From contig CAMDBM010000011.1 of NCBI GenBank assembly GCA_945889085.1, positions 1 to 64,000 on the forward strand: a stretch of 64,000 bases of DNA, in the 5' to 3' direction. The notes below the pieces were generated by a model that worked only from the letters and a program-made list of their open reading frames with translations, made no database searches and had not been told where the DNA came from. The stretch comes from WLJO01 sp945889085 (lineage in GTDB: Bacteria > Actinomycetota > Acidimicrobiia > Acidimicrobiales > Ilumatobacteraceae). The position numbers and the translations under genes are program-made. Positions 6,732-15,450 of the stretch are shown here, piece after piece (position 1 is the stretch's first letter; each line of letters begins with the position of its first letter).

Positions 6732-7802
6732 TCAGCAGCCCTGTTCGAGCAGTTCGCGCAACACTGCGTACGTCCGCTCGATCGGTGCTCGTTCCACGCG
6801 CTCATCCCGGGTGTGCGCCAGGGTTGCGTCCCCCGGACCAAAGTTGGTTGCAGGTATACCGTGTTCGGCGAAGCGCGCCACGTCGGTCCAGCCGAGTTTT
6901 GCCGTCACGGTGAGGCCGTTGCGCTCCACCAGTGCACGGATGAGCGGATGGGACAGACCGGGTTGCGCTGCGGGCGACACATCGTCCATCACGATCTCGT
7001 CGTCGGGCTCCACTTCGGTCGAGAACAAGTCCCGGAGGTAGCCCATCGCGCTGTCCGCCGTCCGATCCGGGGCGAAACGGTACGCAATGAGTACCCGGGC
7101 AGCATCGGGTACCACGTTGCCGGCGATTCCGCCCTCCACCCGAACTGCCTGCAACGACTCCCGGTACTGGCAGCCGTCCACTTCGGGCTCTCGACCCGGC
7201 CACGTATCGATGATGGCGAGCACCCGACCGAGGCGATGGATCGCGTTGCGCCCCATCCATGGGCGGGCCGTATGAGCACGGGTGCCCCTCAGCGTCAACC
7301 AGAAGCGCACAATGCCTTGGCAGCCAGCCTCGATCTCCCCATTCGTCGGCTCACCGAGCAGTGCCACGTCACCGGCTAGCAACTCGGGGCGTTCCCGAAA
7401 GAGGCGCTGGAGACCGTTGAACGCGGCAGCAACCTCCTCCGCCTCGTAGAACACGAACGTCACGTCCGGTACCGGCTCGCGCACCGTGCAGGCGAGTTCC
7501 AGCATGACCGCCAACCCAGACTTCATGTCGGCCGTGCCGCAGCCCCACAGCACGTCGCCGTCGAGGCGGCTCGGCACGTTGTCCGCGATGGGGACGGTGT
7601 CGGTATGGCCGGCAAGCACCAGTCGCATCCCCCGACCGAGCATGGTGCGCGCCACGAGGTTGTGGCCCACACGCTCAAGGGCCAACCACGGGGCATTCTC
7701 GCGCAAGCGTGTCTCGATCCAGTCCGTGATCTCACCCTCGTGGTGACTCTCGGAGCGGATGTCCACCAACTGAGCCGTGAGCCCGAGCAGATCGGTCGTC
7801 AT
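6732..7802 (-). CDS. dapE: Succinyl-diaminopimelate desuccinylase
   Basis: A 356-residue M20-family metallohydrolase that removes succinate from N-succinyl-LL-diaminopimelate in the lysine and peptidoglycan precursor pathway. Visible metal-site motifs are LVLAGHTDTVPIADN, WGCGTADMKSGLAVML and YEAEEVAAAFNGL, then LLGEPTNGEIEAGCQG and the dimerisation domain with RGTRAHTARPWMGRNA. The C-terminal TNFGPGD and AHTRDERV complete the active site. The ATG at 7802 is preceded by GGAGAGG; the longer frame extending into dapD is not used. It is the last gene of the miaB-dap run and follows dapD after 14 bp. Confidence 0.95.
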   Translation of the reverse strand: MTTDLLGLTAQLVDIRSESHHEGEITDWIETRLRENAPWLALERVGHNLVARTMLGRGMRLVLAGHTDTVPIADNVPSRLDGDVLWGCGTADMKSGLAVMLELACTVREPVPDVTFVFYEAEEVAAAFNGLQRLFRERPELLAGDVALLGEPTNGEIEAGCQGIVRFWLTLRGTRAHTARPWMGRNAIHRLGRVLAIIDTWPGREPEVDGCQYRESLQAVRVEGGIAGNVVPDAARVLIAYRFAPDRTADSAMGYLRDLFSTEVEPDDEIVMDDVSPAAQPGLSHPLIRALVERNGLTVTAKLGWTDVARFAEHGIPATNFGPGDATLAHTRDERVERAPIERTYAVLRELLEQGC

Positions 7803-7816
7803 GCGAGCCTCTCCGC

Positions 7817-8638
7817 TCAGAGCGCGGCACCGTGGTCGCGCAACACCTGGTTGAGTTTGGACTTCTCGTGGCGCTCGCCGGCCTCGAGTTGCTTGACGAG
7901 CAGCACGCACGGCATGCCGAAGTCGCCTCCCGGGAAGGTTCGGACACGGGTGGCGCTCACGGCAACCGTCCACGACGGCACGATCCCTCTGGACACCTCG
8001 CGACCGGACCATGCCTCGATGACCGGGATGGAGCCGGTGAGAATACAACCCGCACCGAGCACCGATCCCTCGCCCACGCGGGCACCCTCGGCGACGATGC
8101 ACCGACTGCCGATGAGGCATTCGTCCCCGACGATCACGGGCGCAGCCTGCGGGGGCTCGAGCACCCCACCGATCCCGACGCCACCGGACAGGTGCACGTT
8201 CTTGCCGATCTGGGCGCAGGACCCGACCGTGGCCCAGGTGTCCACCATTGAGCCGGAGCCGACGTACGCGCCGATATTCACGTAGCTCGGCATCATCACG
8301 ACGCCCGGCTCGAGGTGCGCACCCCAACGGGCGCTTGCCCCCGGGACCACGCGCACGCCGTTCTTCTGATAGTCACGCTTGAGCGGGATCTTGTCGGCGT
8401 ATTCGAACGGACCGAGCTCGGTGGTCTCCATCTTGGACAGCTTGAAGAGCAACAGGATCGCCTGCTTCAGCCACTGGTGGACCACGACATCGTCGCCGAC
8501 CAGTTCCGCCACGCGGGCCTCGCCACGGTCGAGCATGTCGATGGCCTGCTTCACCGTGGCAAACGCCTCGGCGTCGCCAGCCTGCAGTGTGTCACGCGTT
8601 TCCCAGAGCTGTTCGATACGGGTCTGCAGGTCTGTCAT
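7817..8638 (-). CDS. dapD: 2,3,4,5-Tetrahydropyridine-2,6-dicarboxylate N-succinyltransferase
   Basis: A 273-residue trimeric left-handed beta-helix acyltransferase that transfers succinate from succinyl-CoA to tetrahydrodipicolinate. The N-terminal helical domain is followed by hexapeptide turns (GVVMMPSYVNIGAYVGSGSMVDTWATVGSCAQIG..., VGDECLIGSRCIVAEGARVGEGSVLGAG). The length and MVDTWATVGS motif are those of the Escherichia coli-type enzyme. The ATG at 8638, two bases after the upstream stop codon and preceded by GAGG, is preferred over an in-frame ATG 18 bases earlier. It follows the Pro-rich membrane protein in the operon. Confidence 0.95.
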   Translation of the reverse strand: MTDLQTRIEQLWETRDTLQAGDAEAFATVKQAIDMLDRGEARVAELVGDDVVVHQWLKQAILLLFKLSKMETTELGPFEYADKIPLKRDYQKNGVRVVPGASARWGAHLEPGVVMMPSYVNIGAYVGSGSMVDTWATVGSCAQIGKNVHLSGGVGIGGVLEPPQAAPVIVGDECLIGSRCIVAEGARVGEGSVLGAGCILTGSIPVIEAWSGREVSRGIVPSWTVAVSATRVRTFPGGDFGMPCVLLVKQLEAGERHEKSKLNQVLRDHGAAL

Positions 8639-8639
8639 C

Positions 8640-9773
8640 TCAGTCGGAGTCCTCATCGGGATCAGGGGGTGGCGGTACCGGACGCTGAGACGTTAGGGGA
8701 CGCGTCGGCGGCGGCGCGGGTTGGCGCTCCCACCCGCTGCGCGGCAAGCGCTCGGTGGGCGGCGGGCTGGAGATGGAACCGCTCTCGTCGAGCGAACTCA
8801 CGATCGGAGGCAAACCGGTTCCGGGCTGCTGCGGACGCTGTTGGGCATCACGCTGGACCGGTGGCGGCACGGGTGCCGGTTGCTGGGTCTGGCGAACCGT
8901 CGGCGCAGCCCCGCCCTGTTGTGGCTGACGAACGGTGGGTGGAACCTGCTGCGGGCGCGCTCCGGGCTGTTGACCGGGTCGTTGGGCCCCGGGCTGGGCG
9001 GGTCGTTGAACGGGCGGGGCCATCGCCGGGCGCTGGGGCTGGGGCTGGGCTGGATACGCAGCCTGTCCCGGCGGGTACGCAGACGTTGGCTGGGCAGGCG
9101 ACTGCTGGTACGGCGCACCGTACCCGGGCGACGCAGCCGTGCCGGTTCCCTGAGCGAGGCCGAGCAGCACAGCGCCCACGCCGAACACCACGCCCACCAG
9201 TCCGACGACGAGCGCGAGCAGCGACGACGTCTTGTTGATGGCCGGCCCGACGCCGAGGGCGAAGGGGAGTCCCGTGTCCGGCGAGGCAACCTCGAGTTGG
9301 TAGTCGCCGACCACGCTGATGTTGACCTGACGATACGGTTCAGCCACCACGCCGCTGTCTCGGATGACCGTTGAGGAGGCGGGCGCGGACAGCCTGAGCG
9401 TCTTGCCATCGCTGTTCGTGAGTTTCAGCGCGATCTCGGGCGGGTTCGGGTCAGCGGCTACCGGCACCACGTCAGCGCTTGCGCAACCATCGTTGGCCCC
9501 GTTGATGCGCACAGAACCTTTCGACACGTAGTACAGCGTGTACGTGCCGGGTTGTTCGAACGTCAGGTCGGTGACACATCCAGACAGCGCTCCGGACTGC
9601 GTGACGAGGTTCTTCACCTTCGAGGAGTGGTTCTGCTTGCCGGACACGTAGAGCGCCGCGCCGGCCACGATGCCGACGAGCACGAGGAGCACACCTACCA
9701 CCACGAGCGTCCCGCCGCTGCGACGTGCAACGGGGTAGCCGGGCTGTTGGTAGCCGGGCTGTTGGTACGACAT
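8640..9773 (-). CDS. Membrane protein with long Pro/Gln-rich C-terminal tail, in the dap operon
   Basis: A 377-residue protein of unknown function. It begins with MSYQQPGYQQPGYP, then a membrane helix (about 20-45, GGTLVVVGVLLVLVGIVAGAAL). An extracellular domain of about 140 residues follows with two Cys (SGCVTD, NDGCAS) and a beta-sandwich look (TFEQPGTYTLYYVSKGSVRI, NISVVGDYQLEV). A second helix (about 185-210) leads to a cytoplasmic tail of some 165 residues dominated by Pro, Gln and Ala. Its ATG overlaps the dapC stop as TGATG and its stop lies two bases from dapD, so it is translated as part of the lysine operon. A link to cell-wall synthesis is plausible but unproven. Confidence 0.7.
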   Translation of the reverse strand: MSYQQPGYQQPGYPVARRSGGTLVVVGVLLVLVGIVAGAALYVSGKQNHSSKVKNLVTQSGALSGCVTDLTFEQPGTYTLYYVSKGSVRINGANDGCASADVVPVAADPNPPEIALKLTNSDGKTLRLSAPASSTVIRDSGVVAEPYRQVNISVVGDYQLEVASPDTGLPFALGVGPAINKTSSLLALVVGLVGVVFGVGAVLLGLAQGTGTAASPGYGAPYQQSPAQPTSAYPPGQAAYPAQPQPQRPAMAPPVQRPAQPGAQRPGQQPGARPQQVPPTVRQPQQGGAAPTVRQTQQPAPVPPPVQRDAQQRPQQPGTGLPPIVSSLDESGSISSPPPTERLPRSGWERQPAPPPTRPLTSQRPVPPPPDPDEDSD

Positions 9774-10909
9774 CAGCGATCCCCCTGCGGGCCAACACCG
9801 AGTCTCGTGCCGACGAGGGCGATCCGGTCGTCTGGCTGCACAACCGCTACACGGACGTTCTGGGCCCCACCGGCCCCGTAGAAGTCGCCGGGGCTCACGA
9901 GGGCCCCACCCTCTCGGGCCAACCGCTCGGCAAAGGCCCAGCCGTCCTGCGCGTCGAACCAGAGGTAGAAGCCACCTGCGGGGAGTGCGATGTCAATGCC
10001 TGACCACCGCGAGAGGATCCGGGCCATTGCGTCGAGGCGCCGCAGATAGATGTCTCGCTGCGCCACGACGTGCGCGTCATCGGCGAGCGCAACGGCGGCG
10101 GCCGCCTGGGCAGGACCGGGCACCATCATGCCGACGTGCTTACGCACCTCTTTGAGATAGTTGACGATGTCCGCGTCACCCGCGTAGAAGCCCACACGCA
10201 GACCCGCAAGGTTGGAACGCTTGGAGACCGAGTGCACTGCCACCACGCCCTCGAGACCGTGCTCGAGGATGGTGCGCCCACGACCGTCCCAGGTGAACTC
10301 CACGTAGCACTCATCGCTGAACACCGGCACGCCGTGCGATCGACCCCATGCTGCCGCAGCGCCGAGATCGTCGAGTGCACCGGTGGGGTTACTCGGGCTG
10401 TTCACCCAGAGCAGCAGTGCCCGCCGAGCGTCATCGTCACTGATCGCCGAGAGGTCCAACCCGCCACCGGGTGTCGATGGCACCGGTACGGCGCGACACC
10501 CGGCGAGGATGGCCCCCATCTCGTAGGTGGGGTACGCAACTGCCGGGTACAGCACGGTGTCGCGGTCCGGCGAGCGCAACCGCAGCCACTGCGGCAGCGT
10601 GCCCACGAACTCCTTGGTGCCGATGCAGGCCGCTATCTGGCCGAGCGGCACCTCGATGGCGAAGCGCCGGTTCATCCACGCAGCGATGGATTTGCGGAGC
10701 GGATCGCTCCCGATGGAGGGCGGGTAGCCGCGTTCGCTGTTGGAGGAGGCGAGTGCCTCGATGACGGCCCGCGGCGGGGGGTCGCAGGGTGTACCGATGG
10801 ACAGGTCCACAATGCCGCCCTCGAGTGCGTCGCCGAAGTGCTTGAAGCGATCGAGACGGTCGTACGGGTACGGGGGCGGTACGAAGCCTGCCGAGACGTT
10901 GGTGCTCAT
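9773..10909 (-). CDS. dapC: Succinyldiaminopimelate transaminase (PLP-dependent)
   Basis: A 378-residue fold-type I aminotransferase. The PLP lysine lies in HSVSKRSNLAGLRVGFYAG, with LWVNSPSNPTGALDDLG and FSDECYVEFTWDGRG for cofactor binding. It should convert N-succinyl-2-amino-6-ketopimelate to succinyl-diaminopimelate; assignment to DapC rather than another aminotransferase rests on the operon with dapF, dapD and dapE. The ATG at 10909 overlaps the hflX stop as ATGA, which fixes the start. A further in-frame ATG 15 bases upstream is less likely. Confidence 0.9.
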   Translation of the reverse strand: MSTNVSAGFVPPPYPYDRLDRFKHFGDALEGGIVDLSIGTPCDPPPRAVIEALASSNSERGYPPSIGSDPLRKSIAAWMNRRFAIEVPLGQIAACIGTKEFVGTLPQWLRLRSPDRDTVLYPAVAYPTYEMGAILAGCRAVPVPSTPGGGLDLSAISDDDARRALLLWVNSPSNPTGALDDLGAAAAWGRSHGVPVFSDECYVEFTWDGRGRTILEHGLEGVVAVHSVSKRSNLAGLRVGFYAGDADIVNYLKEVRKHVGMMVPGPAQAAAAVALADDAHVVAQRDIYLRRLDAMARILSRWSGIDIALPAGGFYLWFDAQDGWAFAERLAREGGALVSPGDFYGAGGAQNVRVAVVQPDDRIALVGTRLGVGPQGDR

Positions 10910-12237
10910 GCCGGACGTACCCACCCGTGCTCGTTGGCGGCGGGCGCGACGACGTAATCCGACAGCCGTCCGACTGAAGCGTCGCTGAGGCGTGCTCGCA
11001 CCCTGGTCCCCTCTTCCTCGTAGGTTTCCGAGACCACTTCGCCCTCCCGTCGGATCGACGCCAGGACGTCTCCCCGTTCGTAGGGCACCATGAGCTCGGT
11101 GACCCGGGCCATTGCCCGCAGTCGATCCGACAGCGTACGCAAGAACCCGTCGATGCCGGCGCCGGTTCGGGCGCTGACGGCCACGGAACCCTCGTGGCTC
11201 CGCACGAGACGGTCCGCCTCGGCAGGTGCGACATCCTCTTTGTTGAACACGAGTAGCTCGGGGACCCGTCCCGCCTCGATCTCGCCGAGCACCGCGTGCA
11301 CCGCCCGGATCTGGCCCTCGGGGTCGGGCGCACTGGAGTCGACGACGTGAATGAGGTAGTCAGCCGAGGTGGCCACCTCGAGGGTGCTCTTGAACGACTC
11401 CACGAGCCCGTGCGGGAGGCGGCGCACGAAGCCGACGGTGTCGGTGAGCAGGACCGGCTCGCCACCGGGCAGCGAGAGGCGACGCGTGGTCGGGTCCAGC
11501 GTGGCGAACAGGCGGTCCTCCACAAGCACACCCGCATCCGTGAGACGGTTGAGCAGCGAAGACTTACCGGCGTTCGTGTAGCCCACGATCGTGACGTTGA
11601 CGAGACCGCTGCGGTCTCGACCCTTGCGCTGGAGCAATCGGGTCCGACTCATCTCTGCGAGGCCGGTAACGAGGTGATCGATGCGGCGCTGGATCGCGCG
11701 CCGGTCCACCTCAAGCTTGGTCTCGCCCTTGCCGCGCGTACGCGTGCCGATACCGCCTGACTGCTGGGACATCGCTGCCTCGGCGCCGCGGCGCATGCGC
11801 GGAAGCCGGTATCTCAAGATGGCCAGTTCCACCTGCGCCTTGCCCTCCTGGGTGTGCGCGTTCTGGGCAAAGATGTCGAGGATGACCGCTGTTCGGTCGA
11901 GGGCCGTACGGCCGAGCAAGCGCTCCAGGTTGTACTGCTGGCCCGGGGTGAGCTCATTGTCAAACACGACGGTGTCGGCATCGACGGTGAGACACAGATC
12001 CCTCAGTTCCTCGGCCTTGCCCTTGCCGAGGAAGAATTTCGGGTCAGGGCGATCGCGTGACTGGGTGAGGCGGGCCACCTCGTCGGCACCCGCAGTGTCG
12101 ACGAGCAGGTGCAGTTCCTCGAGCGACGCCTCGGCGTCGTCGGCGTCGTCGGGCGGAAGGGTGACACCGACGAGCACGATTCGCTCGCGGAACGAGCGCT
12201 CGATGAGCGTGGTGCCGAGCGCCTCGTTGTAGGGCAT
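10906..12237 (-). CDS. hflX: GTPase HflX (ribosome-splitting factor)
   Basis: A 443-residue translational GTPase. The N-terminal HflX domain holds DPKFFLGKGKAEEL and FDNELTPGQQYNLERLLG, then a coiled linker with the glycine-rich GGIGTRTRGKGETKLEVDRR. The G domain shows IVGYTNAGKSSLLNRL (P-loop), DTVGFVRRLPHGLVESFKSTLE (switch II) and FNKED (NKxD). HflX dissociates stalled 70S ribosomes under stress. The ATG at 12237 shares a base with the dapF stop (TGATG), so the two are translationally coupled. Confidence 0.95.
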   Translation of the reverse strand: MPYNEALGTTLIERSFRERIVLVGVTLPPDDADDAEASLEELHLLVDTAGADEVARLTQSRDRPDPKFFLGKGKAEELRDLCLTVDADTVVFDNELTPGQQYNLERLLGRTALDRTAVILDIFAQNAHTQEGKAQVELAILRYRLPRMRRGAEAAMSQQSGGIGTRTRGKGETKLEVDRRAIQRRIDHLVTGLAEMSRTRLLQRKGRDRSGLVNVTIVGYTNAGKSSLLNRLTDAGVLVEDRLFATLDPTTRRLSLPGGEPVLLTDTVGFVRRLPHGLVESFKSTLEVATSADYLIHVVDSSAPDPEGQIRAVHAVLGEIEAGRVPELLVFNKEDVAPAEADRLVRSHEGSVAVSARTGAGIDGFLRTLSDRLRAMARVTELMVPYERGDVLASIRREGEVVSETYEEEGTRVRARLSDASVGRLSDYVVAPAANEHGWVRPA

Positions 12238-13037
12238 CAGAGATCAACAGAGACGGTGGCGATGTGTGCCGAGGGCCCGACGAGTGTCAGCCCGCCCTCG
12301 GTCGGGCTGTCGAAGCAAACCGTCGCGTCGCCGCCATCCATGTGGACGAGCACCTCGGAAGCACCTGCCTGCAACATGCCCCACTGCAGAGCGGCCCACG
12401 CGCTGGCGCACGCGCCGGTGCCACACGCCTCGGTCACCCCGGCGCCACGCTCGTGCACGCGCATCGTGATCGCGTGCTCCTCGGGTCCGGGCATGACGAT
12501 CTCGAGGTTCACGTCGGGAACCTGTGTGCCGATGTGAACGAGATCCACGACAGCCACATCGTCGACGCCGACGACGGTATGCGGGTTCCCCATGTCAATG
12601 TGCGACACCGGGCGATCGGGGTGCACCCCGACAGCGTCCCACGACAGCGACGGCATGCCGGGGGCGGGAACGCCCATGGCAACGCTCGCCATGATCACGG
12701 CGGGGTCGTCGGTGGGCATCACCTCCACCTGCTTCTCGCCGGAGTCGGTCACGACACGGTAGGTACCGGGCCCGGAGTCGCCGACGGCCTGGACGAAACA
12801 GCGAATGCCGTTGCCACTCATGCCGGCGCGGGATCCGTCGGCATTGAACAGGATCATTCGCCACGCGCCGTCCGGACGCAGGTTCGCGAGCAGCAGTCCG
12901 TCAGCACCGATACCACGGTGCCGATCGCACCAGCGGATCGCGAGCTCGCTGCCTCGGCCCTCGAGCCCGCCGATCCAAACCAGAAAGTCGTTGCCGAGTC
13001 CGTGATGCTTGGTGAGGCGCACTGTTGCACCGCTCAT
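12237..13037 (-). CDS. dapF: Diaminopimelate epimerase with Ser in place of the first catalytic Cys
   Basis: A 266-residue protein with the duplicated DapF fold: TKHHGLGNDFLVW near the N-terminus, HRGIGADGLLL, FNADGSRAGMSGNGIRC, HIDMGNPHTVV and VTEACGTGACASAWA. DapF interconverts LL- and meso-diaminopimelate with two cysteines acting as acid and base. Here the second is present (Cys205) but the first, normally Cys in the (M/Q)CGNG motif, is Ser74 (codon AGT at 12818-12816). A nearby Cys80 follows in the same loop. Everything else looks functional and the operon context is intact. The ATG at 13037 overlaps the miaA stop as ATGA. Confidence 0.92.
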   Translation of the reverse strand: MSGATVRLTKHHGLGNDFLVWIGGLEGRGSELAIRWCDRHRGIGADGLLLANLRPDGAWRMILFNADGSRAGMSGNGIRCFVQAVGDSGPGTYRVVTDSGEKQVEVMPTDDPAVIMASVAMGVPAPGMPSLSWDAVGVHPDRPVSHIDMGNPHTVVGVDDVAVVDLVHIGTQVPDVNLEIVMPGPEEHAITMRVHERGAGVTEACGTGACASAWAALQWGMLQAGASEVLVHMDGGDATVCFDSPTEGGLTLVGPSAHIATVSVDL

Positions 13038-13963
13038 GCCATCACCGCTACTGCCAGCACGGGCAACGCCTCCAACGAATCCATCTCGATATCGATCCAG
13101 CGTATGCGGGGGTCCCTGCGGAACCAACGATCCTGGCGGACAGCGAACTGACGTGTTCGCACGATGATGGTCTCCACTGCCTCGTCCAGCGAGTACAGCC
13201 CATCCATGACGTCCAGCAACTCCTTGTAGCCGAGCGCCTGCCGGGCAGTTCGGGAAAACTCGCCCGAAGCAGCGAGCCGCTCAACCTCACCGAACAGACC
13301 CTGTTCCATCATGCGGTGCACCCGGCCCTCGATGCGTACGGCGAGTCGCTCGCGCGTCCAGCGCAGGCCGATCTGGGTGATCTCGCTCTGTGGATACGTC
13401 TCCAGACCCGGCCCGAACGAGCTGAACGTGCGGCCGCTGCCCTCGCACACCTCGAGCGCCCGCACGATCCGACGTGCATTCGTCGGTTCCATCTTGCTGG
13501 CGGCGACCGGGTCAACCGTCACCAGGCGCCGAAACATCGCGTCCAGATCCCCGAGCGCCTCGTGCTCGAGACGGATCCGAACCTCCGGCCACGAGCCCGG
13601 CAACTCGAGGTGGTTGACGAGCGCCGAGAGGTACAGCCCGGTGCCGGCCACCAATACGGGCATGCCCCCTCGCGACGAAATGGTTCCGAGGGCCTCGTTG
13701 GCCATCTGCTGGAAGTCTGCAACCGTGAACGGTTCTGACGGGGTGACGAGGTCGATGCCGTGGTGACGAACCTCGGCACGCTCGGCAACCGTTGGCTTAG
13801 CCGTACCGATGTCCATGCTCCGGTACACCTGCATCGCGTCCACCGCAACGATCTCCACGTGGGGTATCCGGCGGGCGAGTGCCATTGCGAGGTCGCTCTT
13901 GCCCGAGGCGGTGGCGCCCACGATGGCAACTGCCGGGACTGTGGCCCCGCCGGATTTGCTCAC
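13034..13963 (-). CDS. miaA: tRNA dimethylallyltransferase
   Basis: A 309-residue enzyme that adds the dimethylallyl group to N6 of A37 in tRNAs reading UNN codons. The P-loop is VGATASGKSDLAMALA, followed by VDAMQVYRSMDIGTAKP, the conserved DxxQxY substrate site, and later FGPGLETYPQSEITQIGL and ALGYKELLD. The product is the substrate of MiaB, encoded just upstream. The ATG at 13963 overlaps the miaB stop as ATGA. Confidence 0.95.
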   Translation of the reverse strand: MSKSGGATVPAVAIVGATASGKSDLAMALARRIPHVEIVAVDAMQVYRSMDIGTAKPTVAERAEVRHHGIDLVTPSEPFTVADFQQMANEALGTISSRGGMPVLVAGTGLYLSALVNHLELPGSWPEVRIRLEHEALGDLDAMFRRLVTVDPVAASKMEPTNARRIVRALEVCEGSGRTFSSFGPGLETYPQSEITQIGLRWTRERLAVRIEGRVHRMMEQGLFGEVERLAASGEFSRTARQALGYKELLDVMDGLYSLDEAVETIIVRTRQFAVRQDRWFRRDPRIRWIDIEMDSLEALPVLAVAVMA

Positions 13964-15381
13964 TGGGCCGAGGACACCGGGATGCGCACCTTGTGGGCTG
14001 CGTCATGCAACAGCGACCGGAACTCACCCATCAGGTGGTGTGGTGCGCCGTGAACGATCTCTACCTCGGCGTAGGCGCCCGGGCGCAGGGGCCGCGGGGG
14101 CGTGAAGTGCACGAGTTTGTTCTGACGGGTACGGCCACTCGTTACCGACGGATCTTTCTTGGACGGACCCTCCACAAGCACCTCCTCCACCCGGCCAACG
14201 CGTTCGCGGTGTTTGGCGAGCGCAGAACGCTCGATCACCACACGCAACCGGGCGAACCGCTCGGAGGCAACGGCGGCGTCCACGAAGCGGTCCTGCATCT
14301 CGGCAGCCTCGGTTCCCGGCCGGGGCGAGAAGAGGAACGTGTACGCGTAGTCGAACTGGGCGGCACTGGCCACCTCGAGTGTGCGGACGAAGTCCTCCTC
14401 GGTCTCACCGGGGAACCCCACGATGATGTCGGTGGACACCGCGAGATCCGGCATCAGCATCCGGGCCTGCGCGAGCCGCTCGAGGTAGCGGTCAGCGGTG
14501 TACCCCCGGTGCATGGCGGCAAGTACCGCATCGCTGCCGGACTGCAGCGGGTAGTGCAGGTGCTCGCACACGCTGGGCACCGATGCCATTGCTGCGAAGG
14601 TCTCCGGGCGCATGTCTTTGGGGTGTGGGCTCGTGAACCGGACCCGGCGAATGCCGGCAACCGAACCCACGGCGCTGAGAAGGTCCGCGAACAACGGGCG
14701 CACTCGGGCATCGGCATCGCCTCCCTGCCTGGCGGCGAGCTGCAGGTCGCGGCCGTAGCTGTTCACGTTCTGGCCGAGCAGGGTTACCTCGGACACGCCC
14801 GCAGCGGCAAGCGCCCGCACCTCAGTCACGATGTCCTCGAACGGCCTGCTGATCTCCACACCGCGTACTGCAGGCACGATGCAGAAGGCGCACTTGTTGT
14901 CGCAGCCGATCTGGATGGTCACCCAAGCGTTGTAGGAGGTCTCGCGCTGTGCCGGGAGGGCCGACGGGAACATGGCGTGGTCGTTGATGACCGCCTCGTC
15001 AAGGATCTCGGTGATCGGGCCACTCGTTCGGGCCTCACCCATGAGGATCGCCGCTCGGTGCACGTTGTGGGTGCCGAGCACCACATCGACGTACGGAGCC
15101 TTGTCCCGGACGAGATCTTTGTCCTTCTGGGCAAGGCAGCCGGCCACGACAATCTGGCGACCATCCTTCTCGCCTTTCCAGGTCTTCAGGTGGCCGAGAG
15201 TGCCGTACAGCTTGTTGTCGGCGTTCTCCCGGATACAGCAAGTATTGAGCACCACAACATCGGCGTCGTCCTCAGATTCGGCCGGCACCAGGCCGTCTTG
15301 CTTGAGCAGTCCCGCGATGCGTTCGGAGTCATGCTCGTTCATCTGGCACCCAAACGTGCGAACGACGTAACTCTTGGCCAT
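13960..15381 (-). CDS. miaB: tRNA-2-methylthio-N6-dimethylallyladenosine synthase (radical SAM)
   Basis: A 473-residue methylthiotransferase. The N-terminal UPF0004 domain holds three cluster cysteines (FGCQMNEHDSER, LNTCCIREN, VAGCLAQ); the radical SAM core has CDNKCAFC; HYPLQSGSDAVL and a C-terminal TRAM domain (VLVEGPSKKDPS...VEIVHGAPHHLMGEF) follow. It acts on i6A37 made by MiaA. The ATG at 15381 lies directly after the T-run of the recA terminator, with TAGGCT six bases upstream, suggesting a leaderless transcript. There is no recX between recA and miaB. Confidence 0.95.
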   Translation of the reverse strand: MAKSYVVRTFGCQMNEHDSERIAGLLKQDGLVPAESEDDADVVVLNTCCIRENADNKLYGTLGHLKTWKGEKDGRQIVVAGCLAQKDKDLVRDKAPYVDVVLGTHNVHRAAILMGEARTSGPITEILDEAVINDHAMFPSALPAQRETSYNAWVTIQIGCDNKCAFCIVPAVRGVEISRPFEDIVTEVRALAAAGVSEVTLLGQNVNSYGRDLQLAARQGGDADARVRPLFADLLSAVGSVAGIRRVRFTSPHPKDMRPETFAAMASVPSVCEHLHYPLQSGSDAVLAAMHRGYTADRYLERLAQARMLMPDLAVSTDIIVGFPGETEEDFVRTLEVASAAQFDYAYTFLFSPRPGTEAAEMQDRFVDAAVASERFARLRVVIERSALAKHRERVGRVEEVLVEGPSKKDPSVTSGRTRQNKLVHFTPPRPLRPGAYAEVEIVHGAPHHLMGEFRSLLHDAAHKVRIPVSSAQ

Positions 15382-15382
15382 C

Positions 15383-15433
15383 AAAAAAGCCTAGGGCCTG
15401 GCCGAGCGCACCGGGGTGCGGTCGGCCAGGCCC
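15383..15433 (-). terminator. recA intrinsic terminator abutting miaB
   Basis: A 12-bp perfect stem (TCGGCCAGGCCC with its complement, 15394-15405 and 15422-15433) encloses an inner GCAC/GTGC hairpin. On the minus strand it is followed by TAGGC and six T's, which end next to the miaB ATG. This is a convincing intrinsic terminator for recA. Confidence 0.85.
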
Positions 15434-15450
15434 AACGGCGGGCATCGTGG

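Noticed and set aside
6732..8327. A fused DapE protein with a 175-residue N-terminal extension
   Set aside because: The extension lies in the wrong frame of dapD; the ATG at 7802 with GGAGAGG gives a normal DapE.
8700..9130. A tandem DNA repeat in the Pro/Gln-rich tail region
   Set aside because: The repetitiveness is at the amino-acid composition level; I see no regular DNA repeat unit.
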